A DNA stretch of 64,000 nt from assembly GCF_026151205.1 (NCBI RefSeq), contig NC_087081.1, forward strand, positions 4,583,246 through 4,647,245, in the 5' to 3' direction. Both the position numbers and the translations under genes were made by a program. The notes under the pieces were generated by a model. That model was not told where the DNA came from. It did not search any database and saw only the letters and a list, made by a program, of their open reading frames with translations. The stretch is from Bolinopsis microptera (lineage: Eukaryota > Ctenophora > Tentaculata > Lobata > Bolinopsidae). Below, one piece after another: positions 62,186 to 64,000 of this stretch; within the stretch, counting starts at the first letter, position 1, and each line of letters begins with the position of its first letter.

Positions 62186-64000
62186 CTATGTGCGAGTTAT
62201 CATTATTAATATGTGCCAGTTACCAGTATGTGCCAGTTACCAGTATGTGCCAGTTACCACTACGTGCCAGTAACCACTACGTGCCAGTTACCACTACGTT
62301 CCAGTAACCACTACTTGCCAGTAACCACTACGTGCCAGTAACCACTACGTGCCAGTAACCACTACGTGCCAGTAACCACTACGTGCCAGTTACCACTACG
62401 TGCCAGTAACCACTACGTGTCAGTAACCACTACGTGCAAGTAACCACTACGTGCCAGTAACCACTACGTGCAAGTAACCACTATCCGGTAGACTATACCC
62501 TATTAAAAACCACGAGCTCTGACCACCAGTTACCCTAAAACACTTGTAACCATGGCAACCAGACGACAGGTGTGTATTCGGCTGTAGTGGCGGCATGTCT
62601 GTAATCAGACAACAGTATAAACTACAAACTTCAGCAGATATTCAGAGTTAACTTTTACTACAGTATACACTATGTGCGAGTTATCATTATTAATATGTGC
62701 CAGTTACCAGTATGTGCCAGTTACCACTACGTGCCAGTAACCACTACGTGCCAGTTACCACTACGTTCCAGTAACCACTACTTGCCAGTAACCACTACGT
62801 GCCAGTAACCACTACGTTCCAGTAACCACTACTTGCCAGTAACCACTACGTGCAAGTAACCACTACGTGCCAGTAACCACTACGTGCAAGTAACCACTAC
62901 TTGCCAGTAACCACTACGTGCCAGTAACCACTACGTGCCAGTAACCACTACGTGCCAGTAACCACTACGTGCCAGTAACCACTACGTACCAGTAACCACT
63001 ACGTGCCAGTAACCACTACGTGCCAGTAACCACTACGTGCCAGTAACCACTACGTGCCAGTAACCACTACGTGCCAGTAACCACTACGTGCCAGTTACCA
63101 GTATGTGCCAGTTACCACTACGTGCAAGTAACCACTACGTGCCAGTAACCACTACGTGCCAGTAACCACTACGTGCCAGTTACCACTACGTGCCAGTTAC
63201 CACTACGTGCCAGTAACCACTACGTGTCAGTAACCACTACGTGCAAGTAACCACTACGTGCCAGTAACCACTACGTGCAAGTAACCACTATCCGGTAGAC
63301 TATACCCTATTAAAAACCACGAGCTCTGACCACCAGTTACCCTAAAACACTTGTAACCATGGCAACCAGACGACAGGTGTGTATTCGGCTGTAGTGGCGG
63401 CATGTCTGTAATCAGACAACAGTATAAACTACAAACTTCAGCAGATATTCAGAGTTAACTTTTACTACAGTATACACTATGTGCGAGTTATCATTATTAA
63501 TATGTGCCAGTTACCAGTATGTGCCAGTTACCAGTATGTGCCAGTTACCACTACGTGCCAGTAACCACTACGTGCCAGTTACCACTACGTTCCAGTAACC
63601 ACTACTTGCCAGTAACCACTACGTGCCAGTAACCACTACGTTCCAGTAACCACTACTTGCCAGTAACCACTACGTGCAAGTAACCACTACGTGCCAGTAA
63701 CCACTACGTGCAAGTAACCACTACTTGCCAGTAACCACTACGTGCCAGTTACCACTACGTGCAAGTAACCACTACGTGCCAGTAACCACTACGTGCCAGT
63801 AACCACTACGTGCCAGTTACCACTACGTGCCAGTAACCACTACGTGCCAGTAACCACTACGTGCCAGTAACCACTACGTGCCAGTAACCACTACGTGCCA
63901 GTAACCACTATCCGGTAGACTATACCCTATTAAAAACCACGAGCTCTGACCACCAGTTACCCTAAAACACTTGTAACCATGGCAACCAGACGACAGGTGT
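62186..64000. repeat. Higher-order satellite: 17-bp units plus conserved spacer of about 190 bp
   Basis: Blocks of the 17-bp unit GTGCCAGTAACCACTAC (about 62215-62483, 62696-63289 and 63503-63909) alternate with a near-identical spacer starting TATCCGGTAGACTATACC. The third spacer is cut by the window end. Block lengths differ between copies. Each spacer holds an X-box, GTAACCATGGCAAC, at 62546, 63353 and 63973. Confidence 0.93.

Noticed and set aside
62186-64000. Repeat-spacer pattern that might suggest CRISPR
   Set aside because: The 17-bp units are contiguous and the longer spacers are identical to each other, so it is a higher-order satellite.

Overview
This is animal (invertebrate metazoan) nuclear DNA, AT-rich and very rich in repeats. 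The reasons are genes split into many short exons with GT-AG introns whose reading phases match across every junction, an exon set matching animal phosphodiesterase 2 along its whole length, several non-LTR retrotransposon fragments, many short inverted-repeat elements, and a large amount of minisatellite DNA. The sequence alone does not fix the phylum; an early-branching or marine invertebrate is a guess.

Layout. 1-2280: a 5'-truncated LINE (minus strand). 2411-8450: a roughly 3 kb unit present twice in tandem, each copy carrying 15-bp minisatellites. 9660-12140: a 1.4 kb 20-bp satellite and smaller arrays. 12896-15516: a LINE insertion with a 40-bp flanking duplication. 16691-18790 (+): a four-exon glutaredoxin whose CxxC active site has become DPFS. 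20086-26104 (-): an unrecognised seven-exon gene whose last exon lies in a 1.3 kb tandem duplication and whose second intron is almost filled by a transposable element. 26105-40500: no convincing host gene; a 3.5 kb inverted-repeat element, LINE fragments, small hAT-like MITEs, a transposon pseudogene and one doubtful open frame. 40538-54941 (-): a 23-exon gene for a cGMP-stimulated (PDE2-type) cyclic nucleotide phosphodiesterase with two GAF domains and an HD-type catalytic domain. 54942-64000: non-coding, with CRE/E-box arrays, a mariner-ended inverted-repeat element sitting inside an 11-bp satellite, and a higher-order 17-bp satellite running off the end of the window.

The three host genes have no obvious shared pathway. 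PDE2 enzymes link cGMP to hydrolysis of cAMP and cGMP in the cytosol or at membranes. The glutaredoxin and the unknown gene are arranged tail to tail. The most striking pattern is that minisatellites sit right against splice sites in two of the three genes. In one case (PDE2 intron 21) the repeat unit itself contains the end of the exon and its 5' splice sites. These are the best candidates for something undescribed, together with the cysteine-less glutaredoxin and the duplicated last exon.
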